DNA of 64,000 nt from Tieghemiomyces parasiticus (GCA_027575765.1 JANBPT010000158.1:1-64000), one strand, 5' to 3'; numbered from the stretch's first letter, positions 22,806 to 35,831 are shown. Made by a program: numbers and translations. The notes: generated by a model not told the origin, from the letters alone.

Positions 22806-23359
22806 CTGCAAAGGAAATCGTGCAATATTGACCTCCAACCTAATGGATAAAACGGGTAATCAGCGACGTCGACATGCGCACCTAGGGACGCTTAGCGCTG
22901 GATCGCACTCCTTGTGGGCAGGGTAAAGAATCTTTGCCTGCCTTCGCAACCCGCCTCGCGCCTGCGCGGTTTATTGGCCACCAGACGGTCCCAATGGCGG
23001 CGGGAAGGCGCTGGTAGCCAGAATTAGTTTTACCTAAACCGCTGCACCAGAGCTCTATGCGCCAGCGTTTGCGACCCCTTGAAACCACCTTGTATGCTAA
23101 TTCAGCACGCTACAGTATATGCACGGGGTAGTAACCAATCTGGGCGAGGAAAGTACTGGCCCTGTGGGTACTATCTCTTTCCAAGCAGCATATGGGCGAC
23201 ACCTCCCTAAATTCAGCCCTTCAAATGTCGCTATATCATAGTCTTTAGTAGTCTCAAGCAGCTCTGCTCCGTTATCAACCCCTTTCTCCCACTTAACCGC
23301 GCATCTTGGTTACCTGTAGCTTAACATCGACTCCACACCCGGCGTGTTTCTACCCGACC
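22806..23359. promoter_or_regulatory. Probable divergent promoter region of MER3
   Basis: This 554-bp stretch separates the minus-strand exon from the MER3 start codon. It may also contain the first exon of the minus-strand gene. The last 80 bp before MER3 are pyrimidine-rich with a CTCCCACTTAACC stretch. No defined motif could be assigned. Confidence 0.35.
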
Positions 23360-26300
23360 ATGTACCACTGTCGCCTGGACTCCGACGACCCCGAACTCGA
23401 CTTCATCGAGGCTCTATGTGACGAACCACCGGGGTCACCCGTGATACCCTATCCGCCGAGCCCAGCCCTGCTCCGGACCCCACAGAGTACCTGGGAGTTT
23501 GACAATGGTCTTATCCAGCAGACTCTACCCGTACCACCGCACTTGGCCACCACCTTTGCAAACCTCGACCCACGTGTGGACGATGTGTCATTACCGGTCG
23601 CAACGACTATTCGTCCTACCTGCCACACTCCCTTGTCAGCCGTTAGTAACCGGTACCAAGATCCTGATTCTGGGTAAGTGGTATTGTTAGGCGGCTCACG
23701 GCGGAGAAGCTTGAGTTATGCGAGAATCCCCTAACGCCGTTCGCTGACACTGCAACTGGCATTTCCTACTTTAGACCCAGTAATGATTTAGGCCGCAGGG
23801 AATCCTGCCACTATCCAGCAGAGCCATTTCCTGGCGCGGTACCCATTTCTGCTATAGGTAAGCATCTAACCTCGGGTTCCTGATTGTGGGAGGGGTCACT
23901 CTTCTAGTACACCCTTAGATGGGCACTTCAACCGTTTGAAGGTGAGAGTCGGCGTATATACATAATCAGATCCATCATCAGCTAGATTTGACACCGAGCC
24001 CCTAACTCCAGTTTGACAGCCCGGACTCCACTTCGAATCTATAGCTAGGCCATTTACAAGGATTTACCCCTACCGGTATTTCAACCGTGTACAGTCTGAG
24101 TGTTTCCAAGAGGTAAGTAGCGAAACTCCTGGCACCGACCTGCTGTAGCGACCTCTTTTCGTCAAAATTCTACGCACGTTTAGTTGGAATTTCAACCGGC
24201 TAATCAAGCCCACATAAGTACCTTATCTGGCTCACTACGCTAGCTCTACAACGGCGATCGCAACGTCGTAATTAGCGGTAAGAAAGCATAGCGGACCCAC
24301 TTTATATGTCTAGTTAGGTACCACATGGGCATAGGGTATGAAATCATACGGTTAACCTCTACAACTTCTCATGCCCCCCCTCTTACAGCTCCTACGGGCT
24401 CCGGCAAAACCCTTCTATTGGAATTCGCCATGATACGGGCCCTGCGGACAGCAGCAAATGCCTGCAAGATTGTATACCTTGCCCCGACCAAAGTAAGTCA
24501 TGTGACGTCAGACAATGCAGTTCTCTGTTTATGGCTGTGGTAATCATGGACTAACCGCGTATGGGTGGGAATGTACTTTAGCTAACCGACAACCCCTTTT
24601 TAAATTACTGTGGGCCCCAATTCAGGCCCTGTGTACGGAACGATATACCGACTGGTCGCGTCGATTCGGTTCCCTGAACTACCCCTGTAAGTTAAAATAG
24701 AGGTGAGATACGAGGCGACCATCAGAGTGGACTTTTTATCTGATAGGGGGGGACGGCAACTGATCCCTTTGCAAACAATTTAGGCTAATCTGTATCTATA
24801 ACTCATGTTTGGGATATTTTTGAACCGGTAGGCCAGGAGGCGACCGGGGACTCAGACATGTCGCGACTCAGCGAGGTGCTTCGTGCTAGCATAATGTAAG
24901 TAATCCGTCGGAAAGAATGACCGAGAGCATCCATTGATGACCTCAAAAATCGGACAGCGCGGTCCACAATGAGCTAACCGGTCCATCACTGATTCGCCCA
25001 TCCGCTTTGCGGTTGTCAGCGTCACTACTCCCGAGAAATGGGACGCCCTCAGCCGACGATGGTAAGTAAGATGCGCGCCCGTCGTATCTAGGCTGAATTA
25101 ACAGCATAGTTGCCTGAGTGCCATGTCTCATCAAAGGGCCTAGCGGTTCATTTTATCTATTAACCATGCTATGGCCGATACTTCAGGAAAGACAATGCAA
25201 CGTTGATGAAATTGATTCGTCTCGTACTGGTGAGTGTGGTATAGCGCGAAAAGCTATACTCTAAAGCGCCAACTAAATTTCTACATCATGCGTAACACAA
25301 TCGGCTTCACTAACTAGTTACTCCGAACTTGGCATCTTTCCTGACGTAGATTGATGAAGTTCATATGCTAAAGGAGCGCCGGGGTGCTACACTAGAGGCA
25401 GTGGTAAGTTCTAGACCTTCTTATTCGCACCGAAAAGGGGCACAGGCAACGTGATACCATCTAGCACTTGTAATGTGGTCGAGTGCGAAAGAAGGAACGC
25501 CTAATCCAGTCTACCGTTTGATTCATCGTAGGGATCTGACTAGATGACTATCGTGTGTCCCACTACCCAACATCGTAAATTGATACAGGTCAGTCGTATG
25601 CGCGTGGTGGGATCGGTCATCCGCTTCGTCGCCGTATCCGCCACTGTACCCAATGTGGCAGATATCGCTCTCTGGCTGCGCAGTGACCCACTTTCGGCCA
25701 ATCAGTCAGATGTGGTGGCATCTGAGGCCCAGCAGCCTGCCTTGATTCAGTCCTTTGGTGAAGAGTACCGCCCGGTGCGTCTCGAGCGCCATGTACTGAG
25801 CTTTGACATCCGCTCGGACAATTACTTTCTTTTCGAGCGGAACCTCGACTACCGGTGAGTCCCGATGCACGGTGATAAGAATTGGCCCAGGCCGGTGGAT
25901 CGGTGATTAGAATCCTGGTACGCACAAAGTGTTTTACATCTAGAACTTGATTCCCACCTTATCGTAAAACCCGCTCACTATTCTGATAGCCTACCAGAGA
26001 TCATCAACAAATTTGGGCACGGCAAGCCGGTACTGGTGGTAAGTAAGCCCCATTTCATAATTCCGCGATCGAAACACCGGTGTCTTGTATTGGGAAGTTG
26101 CAGGGGAGCCTTCTTAGAGCGGCACGTTCCTTGAGCCAAATCCATTTAGGACAGGGCGGTAGCTCATGGCTGTGTGCGGGAGATTACATCACTAATGCTT
26201 CCTGTATCGATCACCTACCCCATTTATTTTCCGTAGTTTTGTAGCACCCGTAAGTCTGCCCAGCAGGCCGCAGAGTACCTAGCCAAGGTCTCAGAGAGTC

Positions 26301-29300
26301 AGTTTTCCCGAGGCACAAATGCTACGTAAGTGACCTGTTGGGCTGTTACTGACTAAGCAATACCTAGGCCGTAGACTGGGCGAAAGGCCTTATTAATTTC
26401 GCAGCTCATCAACCATGCCTGTTTTATTCTACTCGAGCAGGTTCAAGAGCAAAGGTATCCAAGGTACGTATCCGAGACTCGATCTACCATGTGCGCCGAT
26501 GGCACATTCTCTCGGACTAAAATGCGGATTAATGGGGGGCGCCTGATGCTAAACCTACAGATAACACACCAACGCCCACTCGCCAGAGCTTGTCGCCAAG
26601 GGCCTCGCCTACCACCATGCCGGCCTCGATGTCGCCGACCGCCGGGTAATCGAGAATCTGTTCATAACGGGGGCCGTCCGCGTCGTGTGCACCACGTCTA
26701 CTTTGGCTGTCGGAGTACGTAGTCGGTACAAAAGAGAGTGGCGGAATTCTGGTCTCAAGAGCCTACAGTACAAGGATTTCCGTACCATCCTCACCAAGGC
26801 TTATTTTTATTTATCCCGATCACACATCTCCCCGTACAAACATGCGTCGATAACCCAGGTGAACCTACCGGCCCACCTAGTAGTTGTAAAATCCACCCGA
26901 GGTATGGTACTCTAGAATGTATATCGTGCCATGTGAAGCAGGCACAGGTCGAAAATAGAGCAGTTTTTCACATTCAACATTAACCTGGCCGTTGAAACCA
27001 CACCTATCCAGCATACATCTCGTCGCGCTACGTCGAATACTCTGACTTGGAGGTGATCCAAATGCTAGGTCGGGCCGGTCGCCCCCAGTTCGATACCAGT
27101 GGCGTGGCAGTCATCATGACCACCCACGACCAGGCAGCCAAGTATGAGAACCTGGTCTCCGGACAGGAGTGCGTGGAGAGTAGGTAGGTCTGGATCTGGA
27201 CGGACCGGTATGTCCTACTCATTATAGATCTGCCATTATGGTAAGATTAAAACTGTATAATTCGCTAACTTCACCTACCCCCGCCATTTATAGTCTACAC
27301 TTGAACCTTACCGAGCACCTCAACGCCGAGATCAGCCTGGGCAGTATCAATGGCCTGCAGACGGCTAACCGATGGTAAGTCATAAGAGCCTTGTAGTACC
27401 AGGCCGTCGAACGTTATTATGTTTTGTCCAGTCAAGGCTGGTCACTGCACGGAGGGACTCAAGTTTTTTTGGCTGGCTCATTCGCTTCAAGTATACGTAC
27501 ATATATTACTATTCCCCGTATCACAGGCTCAAGTCCACGTTTCTCTATACGCGTATATGTAGCAATCCCGGGTACTACAAATTGGAGGGATCTGAGGTGC
27601 CCGCCGCGTCACCGCACGCCCACCTCGAAGGTAAGTGATCGGAAAACGCATATAATACTATTTATATACATACACTCGTATAATAGGGTTCTTTTTATCT
27701 TCTCTGTCGATCGTTGCGGCGCAACCATCCCGAAATTTAGGCCCACTCAACCTCCTGATCCCGGACTTCCCATGTTTATGCCTCAGCCATCTGCGCCCAG
27801 AGCCTGGAGAAGTTGCGAGAAAGCAACCTGATCACAATTAATGACCAGGGTAGCATCCACTGTCAAGGTAGGTTGGCCCATCCATCTAGGCAGGTAGACA
27901 GTGTCACCTGCGGTAGAAGGCGCAAAAACTAAGTTTAGGTTACCCAACTTCATCCTGACCGTGTCTATCATTTTATCTTCGCAGAAATGGGTCACGCCAT
28001 GGCCCGATACTACGTGCGCTTCTCAACCGTGCAGATAATCGTTCGCATTAAGCCCCGGCCTAGCATCGTTGACGTGGTAAGTAAAGGAGGAGGCGACTCT
28101 TCTGGACCAGTCTATATCAATATTAGCGCTGGAATAACCTCTCGTTCACAGGATACGTCTAAATATAATTACCCAAGGATATATCCTGATTTTACACCAT
28201 TATTGTAACATCGATACTAAACCCGCACTCGTGGAACCACACTCACACAGCTGACGACTCTATCCCAAGCGGCCGAGTTCAGCGAGATTCGATTTCAGGC
28301 CGGCGAGAAGGGTATTCTAAATGATCTCAACAAGGGTCCCCAAATCCGCCATCCTATCAAGGGCAAAGTCAAAACGATCGATCAGAAGGTGTATCTATTG
28401 ATCCAGGTAGGCTCTTAAATATCTTCGATGACTCCGTATTCGATCCAGTGGCCTTCCGGAGCACACTAACTGTATACTAGCGCCACACTTTCACTCACCA
28501 CGTGCCTTTTTAACCGCGGCACACCCGTATAACATACCTGCCCCTTAACGGGTAGTGCTACCTGGCCCAAATCTCATTGAGCGATCCCAAGACGAGTTTT
28601 CAGATGAACCGTGAGATCGATAGCATTGTGCAACAATCCTCTCGGATCTTGAAGTGTAGGTTCGAATGCGGTCAGAGTTAGATACTCATTTGGACTTACA
28701 GCCCTTGCCTACAGCGCCACTTCGAGCAGGCAGTAGGCAAATGAAATTCAACTTCTGAACCCCCTACCTTCATCGGCTCCATACAACCCACAGGTCTCTG
28801 CGAGTTTACTGTACTACAGGAAGATGCCGAAGGTGCCCTCAACAGCATTCTAATGTAAGTGCATTAATGATTATTCCTCACTACGGCGCTGGCTCAGTCC
28901 AATGTGTCAAACGATAGCATACATTGCTTCCCAGAGCCGACGTTGGGGCGAAACCTCACCACCAACCTTAGCATGATCCACCCATTGGTTTTGAAAATAG
29001 CCACCAGTGCCTCAAATCCCACTGCTGGGACAGTTCGCCTCTGATCCTTCGACTGGTTGATAAGATAGGTAAGTTCAGATACGGACCTTGACGCGGGAAA
29101 ATGAATGACTGGGTAATTCGGCTTAAGCTTCTTTCTACATAGAATTGACTGCCTGCCCTTGAATCACACGTTTCTAACAACTTGTCGAACGGGGGGAGGT
29201 TTCTATCTACAATGCGCCCTAGGCTCGCAGTACAGCAAGACCCTGGCAGCTGCGGGAATTAAGCTACTAGACGACCTGAAGAATACTCCGGCCCGCCGGA

Positions 29301-31325
29301 TTGAAACGGTAAGTGCTGGGATAAGGAACGCTTGGAAGCCCATCCCGGATATTACAGCCACACAACTCAATGTACTCAACTCACAATGCAGGCCTACCCC
29401 CCTCCATACTCCTCTCGCTAGATATTGGGCCGCAATCCGCCTTTCGGCAACCAGGTGAGTACGAGGTCTTAAAACTTATCCCTAGGCTTTCCATAGGGTC
29501 TTTAAATCCATAGCTAAAAGGCGCCCCAACGGTTAGGCGACTCTCTAATCCCCCTTCCCTACGCACGATCTTTCTCCACCGCTCTCCATAACCAGGTTTT
29601 GGAGAACCTACAGCAGCTGCCGTGGCTAAATATTTCGGCGTCACAGGTAAATTTAATTGGCATTACGACATGGTTGAGAATTTTATCAGCCTATAATTTA
29701 GGAGCCAGCTAGTTCCTGCGGTATCCTACATATATATTAGTTCAATAACTTGCCGCTACCTAACCCTACCATACACCAGATCGAGCGGGGAAAATTCAAT
29801 GTCCGTGTCCAACTGGAGTTCGGCACGAGTACCAAGGTACAAAAAAACCGGCAGAGCCTGTGGGGTATACTCCTCGCCTTCACCGCCGGAGGCTGCTTGA
29901 TACACATTAAAAGGTTTGGCCTGTCGACACTGCATGACGGGCGCACCTTCCCTGTTGTCTTGCCGGAAGGCCTACCTTTGCAACCCATTCACACGGTCGT
30001 AGTGAGTGAGGATATTGGTAAGTTTCTTTTTTTCTAGGTTAGCCCACAACCACGTCGCACTTAAGCAAACTCAGCTCCTTCATGGTCCCAAGTGGCATAG
30101 TCATCCTCCCTACACCTCAGAGGCGCCTACTTGCGCATAAAGTGTAATACCTGACTCGGCGACAAACTACCTGCCACGCCTGTTGTGCACTGTATAGTGG
30201 GCGTCGGCGACATGACCCAGGCCCATCCCTACGCATCCAGTCCACATTTCCAGCGAACTATCAAAAGTGAGATCGAGGTAAGAGCGGTCAATAGCTGGCG
30301 AGTAGGTTATTCGCTATGTACTTCCGATTCTCTTCAAGCGTGGTAAACATCGTCGTATCCACCTCTAAACCAATCTCCACGATCAGACCGGCAAGGAGCA
30401 ACCCAGTGGATCCGATCCAGTCAACCCGCTGGTCGAGGAGGAGGCTCACGCCTCCTCCACCGTCCAACCTGACCCAGGTAAGTTTCCCTTTAGGTACAGC
30501 CCGTTGGTTCATACGAAAAGTGTAGGTGTCTCAAGGCCTACATCTAACGTACATATACTGATACTGTGATGATCCCGTCAACCACGCCAACTTTACGTAG
30601 AAGATGATGTGCCGTTTGAGACTCATCGACAACCACCACCCGATCACATGACCCCCTGCCACCACCGCTGCGCGGACAAAGCGGCCTGTAAACACCTTTG
30701 CTGCAAACAGGGTCGGAAACGGAAAAGGACCCAACTAGCGCCGTCCGCAGCCCTGCCGCCTTCTATCCCGCAGCTTGATTTTGGCACCGGGCCCGAAGAC
30801 GATGAAATTGACCTCTGGTGCCCACCGAGTCCGACCCCTATTCGACACGACCAGAGCTGGCCGCTCTGCCTCGCCACACGGCATCAAGATTCCGTGGCGT
30901 CACCAACCACGGTGTCACCCAAGGTTCCTGTCATCGTCCCGACCACTCCACCGGTTGATTCGCTAGCGACTAGGGCTGGGGCGACGCAGGTTAAGGGGTC
31001 CGATGCGACCATCGTCATCAGCTCCAGCCCTGAAGAGCCTGAAGAGAGACGCTCAACGTTGGTTGGGCCTTCGAACTTGGATAGGATGAATACCCTCTCC
31101 CCTAAACCTATTACTTGTAATGCCGCTGTACCAAGAACGTGCGATCGACCTCGGCCATCTCCAACGCAGGATGGGCAACCTGCTCTACCCACGTCTCTCG
31201 TCGACGCTCCGGCTTTTCAACCGCCATCGACACCCTCAGGAGCTCTGCCCAGCCGGGCCAAGTACATCATGCAGGGTCAAGCGAAGGCGCAAAGCTGGCT
31301 TAAAAAGTTCCGCTCCGGCCTTTAA
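23360..31325 (+). CDS. MER3: MER3/HFM1 meiotic crossover DNA helicase, 32 exons
   Basis: Exons: 23360-23673, 23775-23857, 24045-24112, 24244-24277, 24389-24492, 24626-24686, 24832-24895, 25020-25061, 25187-25229, 25350-25403, 25589-25854, 25990-26038, 26237-26325, 26441-26463, 26587-26714, 26859-26901, 27012-27183, 27294-27374, 27527-27630, 27787-27867, 27985-28076, 28251-28406, 28556-28655, 28794-28854, 29001-29068, 29223-29308, 29422-29454, 29596-29646, 29780-30017, 30198-30277, 30387-30477, 30601-31325. All phases agree and the total is 3684 nt, 1227 residues. Superfamily 2 motifs: PYRYFNRVQSECF, Walker A APTGSGKT (K173), TTPEKWD, DEVH (273-276), SAT (306-308), YHHAGLDVADRRV, VCTTSTLAVGVNLPAHLVV and QMLGRAGRPQFD (505-516). 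The Sec63-like region carries KGKVKT and KLLDDLKNTPARRIE then LGRNPPFGNQ. A C-terminal Cys/His zinc finger follows (C1006, C1010, C1016, C1020). MER3 is a ZMM protein that extends and stabilises recombination intermediates for interfering crossovers. Small exon-boundary errors are possible. Confidence 0.93.
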
Positions 31326-31905
31326 GCGGTAATCCTTGAGTTGGTAAGGGTCCCTCCGTGGCTGATTAGGGCATACCTAGAACAGTAATGTTTGGTTCAG
31401 TAATTAATTATCATTTATAATTTTTTTTCTCCGCGTAGTCTGATTGGAAGGTGTAGCACAATGTAACCGAAAGGGAGCGATGGCACTATTGCGAGATTTG
31501 CCTATTGGTCGCATTAAAGTTAGATACAAGGAGGCCCACTTTGCCGAAGAAGTTGGGCTTGCCCACGCCCTCTTCACCTACCATCCCGGGCCTAGGAAAA
31601 ATATGTAGCATTAGATTTGAATAGATGCGATCAAACCGGCGCTGAGCCATGAAGTGAAGCACTTTCTAGGCCTACAGGCCTTTGCACGCGACGCGCTTGC
31701 GTAGGCAGTCCGCTGGTACCAATAAGAAAGCCATATCCACATGTCCAAGCTCCAACCATGTCTGCAGCACAGCTAACCACTTGCTCATTCATTCTTCTCC
31801 ATCGAAAATTTCTAAATATTGCATTCAACTGTTTTTTTCTTCCGCCGACCGGTCTCCCCCTAGTCTCTGACTCCCCGTTGCTTTATCCTGCCACATTCTC
31901 TCGGC
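31326..31905. other. Spacer between MER3 and PRP22
   Basis: Contains the AT-rich 3' flank of MER3 (31380-31440) and the PRP22 leader. A CCCCCTAG acceptor-like site at about 31855-31862 suggests the PRP22 5' UTR may be spliced. No gene is seen. Confidence 0.4.
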
Positions 31906-34900
31906 ATGGACGAAATCCAGAAGCTCGAATACCTCTCATTGGTTAACAAGATTGCCAATGAGCTCAATAACCACCTGGGAATGGCCGATAAGGTGGTGGC
32001 CGAGTTCATCATTGACCTCCACGACACGAGCCCTGACTACCAGTCGTTCCACGCCAAGGTCGCCGAAACTGGCTGCGACCTGCCCGACTACTTTGTGGAG
32101 AATCTGAACCGACTCATTACCACGCTACGGCCCAAGTCCCGACCGATCCCGGTCGCTGTGGCGGACGGAAATGAGGACGACGGCCAGGCCCCGCCCGCCG
32201 GAGTGAACGGTTACGACACGGAACGCAAGGCCCAGGCCTTTCCCGGACTAGCCCTCAAGGATACCGCTCCTCCTGTGGAACCCGTCAAAGTGGAATCAGC
32301 TAGGGTCGGCGGCGGTGAGGCTAGCCTCCTCGACGAGCTCGAGTCGTTCCTGAATGGGCAAAAGAAGGTCAGTGAAAGGGCCTCACGGTCCCGTTCCCAC
32401 TCGCCCCGTCGCGACCGTAGTACCGATCGACACCATGACCGCAGGCACAGCCGGAGCCCGAGTCGGGAACGTAGCGTAGGCCGTCGGCGCCGGAGCCGGT
32501 TCGACGATGACCGGTCCCGTCCTGAATATGATGGCAAGGGTCTCCATTCCCACCGGCGCAATCCACGTGCACCGTCCCCGCCTCAAACCGACCTAGACGA
32601 CCAGGCTATTTTGTACCGAATCTACGATGGCCGGGTCACCAGAATCCGTAACTTCGGCGCCTTTGTGATGCTGTACGGCGTCAAGGACAACCCCAAAGGG
32701 TTGGTTCACGTAAGCCAGATCGTTTCCGACCAGCGGGGTAAAAACCCTGACGAAATCCTGCGACCAGGTCAACTCGTCAAGGTCAAGGTTACCTCCATCG
32801 ATGGTCAGAAGTTGGGCTTGTCCATGAAAGACGTGGACCAAGAGACCGGGCGGGATATGAACCCGCAGCTGCCCGCCCCCGATATGTCGATACCCCCACC
32901 TACCCGTAACCCGGACCGTCCCGCCGGCGGCTTCAGCAGCGAACCAATCACGGACATCAACCCAGCCCTCCAGGTCGAGCAGCGGCCCACCGTCAAGCGA
33001 CTAGCCTCGCCCGAACGGTGGGAGATCCAGCAGCTCATCGCTGCCGGTGTCCTCGATCCTCGCGAGTACCCGAACTTTGACGACGAGAACGGTCTCCTCA
33101 ACATCGAGGAAAACGAGGAGGAGCTCGACATTGAGCTGAAGGAGGAAGAACCCGTATTCCTGCGCGGTCAAACCAAGCAGTCCTTGCAGCTCAGCCCCAT
33201 CAAGATCGTCAAGGCCCCTGACGGGTCTCTCAACCGCGCCGCCCTGGCCGGGGCCGCGCTGGCCAAGGAGCGCCGCGAAATCAAGCAGCAGCAGGTCAAT
33301 GATGAGATGGAAGCTGTACCCAAGGACCTTAACCAGCCTTGGGTGGACCCCATGCCCGAGCCTGGAGAGCGTAATTTTGCCAGTGACCTTCGTGGAATCG
33401 CAGCCACAAACGGAGGCGGCCGCGATAAGGACCCGGAGTGGAAGAAGACCCTCTTCAGTAAGGCCACATCCTACGGTAAAGTCACGGACTTGAGCATCCA
33501 GGAGCAGCGCCGGAGCCTGCCCGTGTTCAAGCTGCGCACCAATCTAATCCAGGCCGTGAGCGAAAACCAGGTGCTGATTGTCGTGGGCGACACGGGGTCG
33601 GGCAAGACCACGCAGATGACGCAGTACCTGTACGAGGAAGGGTTCGCGGAAAATGGCCGGATTGGGTGCACCCAGCCACGGCGAGTGGCGGCCACGTCGG
33701 TAGCTAAGCGTGTGGCTGAGGAGATGGGGGTGCGCCTGGGCCAGGAGGTCGGTTACACCATCCGGTTCGAAGACTGCACTGGACCCGATACGGCGGTCAA
33801 GTACCTGACGGACGGTATCCTGCAACGTGAGATTCTGGTCGACCCCCTCCTCCAGGCCTACTCGGTTATTATTTTGGATGAGGCCCACGAGCGCACCATC
33901 GCCACCGACGTCCTGTTCGGTCTCCTCAAGAAGACCATCCGCGCCCGTCCCGACCTGAAACTCATCGTGACGTCGGCCACCCTTGACGCCGAGAAGTTCT
34001 CGCAGTATTTCTTTAACTGCCCCATCTTCACTATCCCCGGTCGCACCTTCCCAGTGGACGTGCTCTATGCTAAGGAGCCCGAGTCGGACTATCTGGACGC
34101 GTCGCTGGTCACCGTCATGCAGATCCACCTGTTCGAACCTGCCGGCGATATTTTGCTGTTTTTGACTGGTCAGGAGGAGATTGACACTTCGTGCGAGATC
34201 CTGTTTGAACGCATGAAAGCCCTGGGTCCCATGGTCCCGCAGCTTATTATCCTGCCCGTTTATTCCGCCCTGCCCAGCGACATGCAGAGCAAGATTTTCG
34301 AACCGGCCCCGCCCGGTAGCCGCAAGATCGTCATATCCACCAACATTGCCGAGACCTCCGTGACCATTGACGGGATCTTTTATGTCATCGATCCGGGGTT
34401 TGTCAAGCAGGGCGCCTACGACCCCAAACTCGGGATGGACTCGTTGGTGGTTACCCCTATCTCCCAAGCCCAGGCCCGCCAGCGTGCAGGCCGTGCCGGG
34501 CGTACAGGCCCGGGCAAGTGCTACCGACTCTACACCGAGGCGGCTTACCGTAATGAGATGCTGCCCAACACCATCCCAGAGATTCAGCGGACCAACCTGG
34601 CCAACACGGTACTCACCCTTAAGGCCATGGGCATCAACGACCTGCTCCACTTTGATTTCATGGACCCGCCGCCCGTCCAGACCCTCCTGACCGCTCTCGA
34701 ACAGCTGTACTCGCTCAACGCCCTCGATGACGAGGGGCTCCTCACGCGGATGGGCCGCCGAATGGCCGAGCTCCCGCTCGACCCGGCCCTGGCTAAGATG
34801 CTCCTCATCTCGGTCGACCTCAAGTGCAGCGAGGAGATCCTCACCATCGTGTCCATGCTCTCGGTACCCAACATCTTCTACCGGCCCAAGGAGAAGCAGG

Positions 34901-35505
34901 CCGTGGCCGATGCGCGCCGGGCCAAATTCCAGCAGCCGGAGGGCGACCATCTCACCCTCCTGACCGTGTTCAACGGGTGGAAGGCCAGCAACTACTCCAA
35001 CTCGTGGTGTTTGGAGCAATACGTCCAGGCCCGGTCCATCCGGCGCTCCCAAGATATCCGAAAACAGCTCCTCAGCTTTATGGACCGCTACAAGCACGAC
35101 ATGGTCAGCTGCGGTAAGAATTACACCCAGGTGCGCCGGGCCATCTGCGCCGGGTTCTTCACCCACGCCGCCAAGAAGGACCCGACCGAGGGGTACAAGA
35201 CCCTGGTGGAAGGCACACCGGTGTTCATTCACCCGTCCAGCGCCCTGTACAACAAGTCTCCCGAGTGGCTTATTTACCACGAGCTGGTGCTAACCACCAG
35301 GGAGTATATGCGCGAGGTCACCGCCGTTGAACCCAAGTGGCTGGTTGAGGTTGCCCCTCGGTTCTTCCAGGTCGCCGACGCCAACAAAATTTCCCGTCGG
35401 AAACGCCGTGAACGTATCGAGCCCCTCCTCAAGCCCTACGAGGGTCACAACGACTGGCGAATCAGCAAGGTGCGGCACAACACTAGTTCCAAGCAGACAT
35501 TCTAG
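31906..35505 (+). CDS. PRP22: Prp22/DHX8, DEAH-box spliceosomal RNA helicase
   Basis: An uninterrupted 1199-residue frame. The N-terminal helical domain (YLSLVNKIANELNNHLG, then VAEFIIDLH) is followed by an Arg-Ser-rich stretch (about 155-225), an S1 RNA-binding domain (about 228-305, VTRIRNFGAFV and GLVHVSQI), and the DEAH helicase core. Core motifs are GDTGSGKTTQ (near 562), TQPRRVAA, LTDGILQRE, DEAH (near 659), SATLDAEKF, STNIAETSVTIDG and QRAGRAGRTGPGKCYRLY. The HA2 and OB domains run to the C-terminus (SPEWLIYHELVLTT). The S1 domain plus this core is unique to Prp22/DHX8, which releases mature mRNA from the spliceosome. Size fits yeast Prp22 (1145 aa) and human DHX8 (1220 aa). The gene is intronless although it serves splicing. 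Confidence 0.98.
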   Translation: MDEIQKLEYLSLVNKIANELNNHLGMADKVVAEFIIDLHDTSPDYQSFHAKVAETGCDLPDYFVENLNRLITTLRPKSRPIPVAVADGNEDDGQAPPAGVNGYDTERKAQAFPGLALKDTAPPVEPVKVESARVGGGEASLLDELESFLNGQKKVSERASRSRSHSPRRDRSTDRHHDRRHSRSPSRERSVGRRRRSRFDDDRSRPEYDGKGLHSHRRNPRAPSPPQTDLDDQAILYRIYDGRVTRIRNFGAFVMLYGVKDNPKGLVHVSQIVSDQRGKNPDEILRPGQLVKVKVTSIDGQKLGLSMKDVDQETGRDMNPQLPAPDMSIPPPTRNPDRPAGGFSSEPITDINPALQVEQRPTVKRLASPERWEIQQLIAAGVLDPREYPNFDDENGLLNIEENEEELDIELKEEEPVFLRGQTKQSLQLSPIKIVKAPDGSLNRAALAGAALAKERREIKQQQVNDEMEAVPKDLNQPWVDPMPEPGERNFASDLRGIAATNGGGRDKDPEWKKTLFSKATSYGKVTDLSIQEQRRSLPVFKLRTNLIQAVSENQVLIVVGDTGSGKTTQMTQYLYEEGFAENGRIGCTQPRRVAATSVAKRVAEEMGVRLGQEVGYTIRFEDCTGPDTAVKYLTDGILQREILVDPLLQAYSVIILDEAHERTIATDVLFGLLKKTIRARPDLKLIVTSATLDAEKFSQYFFNCPIFTIPGRTFPVDVLYAKEPESDYLDASLVTVMQIHLFEPAGDILLFLTGQEEIDTSCEILFERMKALGPMVPQLIILPVYSALPSDMQSKIFEPAPPGSRKIVISTNIAETSVTIDGIFYVIDPGFVKQGAYDPKLGMDSLVVTPISQAQARQRAGRAGRTGPGKCYRLYTEAAYRNEMLPNTIPEIQRTNLANTVLTLKAMGINDLLHFDFMDPPPVQTLLTALEQLYSLNALDDEGLLTRMGRRMAELPLDPALAKMLLISVDLKCSEEILTIVSMLSVPNIFYRPKEKQAVADARRAKFQQPEGDHLTLLTVFNGWKASNYSNSWCLEQYVQARSIRRSQDIRKQLLSFMDRYKHDMVSCGKNYTQVRRAICAGFFTHAAKKDPTEGYKTLVEGTPVFIHPSSALYNKSPEWLIYHELVLTTREYMREVTAVEPKWLVEVAPRFFQVADANKISRRKRRERIEPLLKPYEGHNDWRISKVRHNTSSKQTF

Positions 35506-35606
35506 GCTGGGAATGGTTCCCTACGTTCTTTTTTTTCTAACCCCCTTATGCGCTGTGGTGTAGACTGTACGGGGTGGCGTCCCCGTTTTCTTTGTATGTA
35601 TTGTGC

Positions 35607-35612
35607 AATAAA
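35607..35612 (+). terminator. AATAAA poly(A) signal of PRP22
   Basis: An AATAAA hexamer lies 102 bp after the PRP22 stop codon, in the 326-bp gap to the convergent NVJ2 gene and before a T/A-rich segment. Confidence 0.5.
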
Positions 35613-35831
35613 AATAGCGTGTGGTGTTGTTTCGCTAATGGCGAGTCAAACCAGTGGGCTTACATAGTAAAGTGGTAAAAAAATAGGCCCCATTCGGCGT
35701 AACCAAGTGAAATGTAAAATGCAATATTTTTTTTCAAAAAAAAAAACAGGAAGGCGAGAGGCAAGCAGCGATGGGTCCAAGTCCCGATAAACCATAGTAC
35801 AAACAGATGAGTGAAGGGCCGTTGGTCGCTT

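Noticed and set aside
33544..35280. 578-codon open frame antisense to PRP22
   Set aside because: It overlaps the conserved helicase core in antisense and shows no recognisable domain; a codon-bias shadow.
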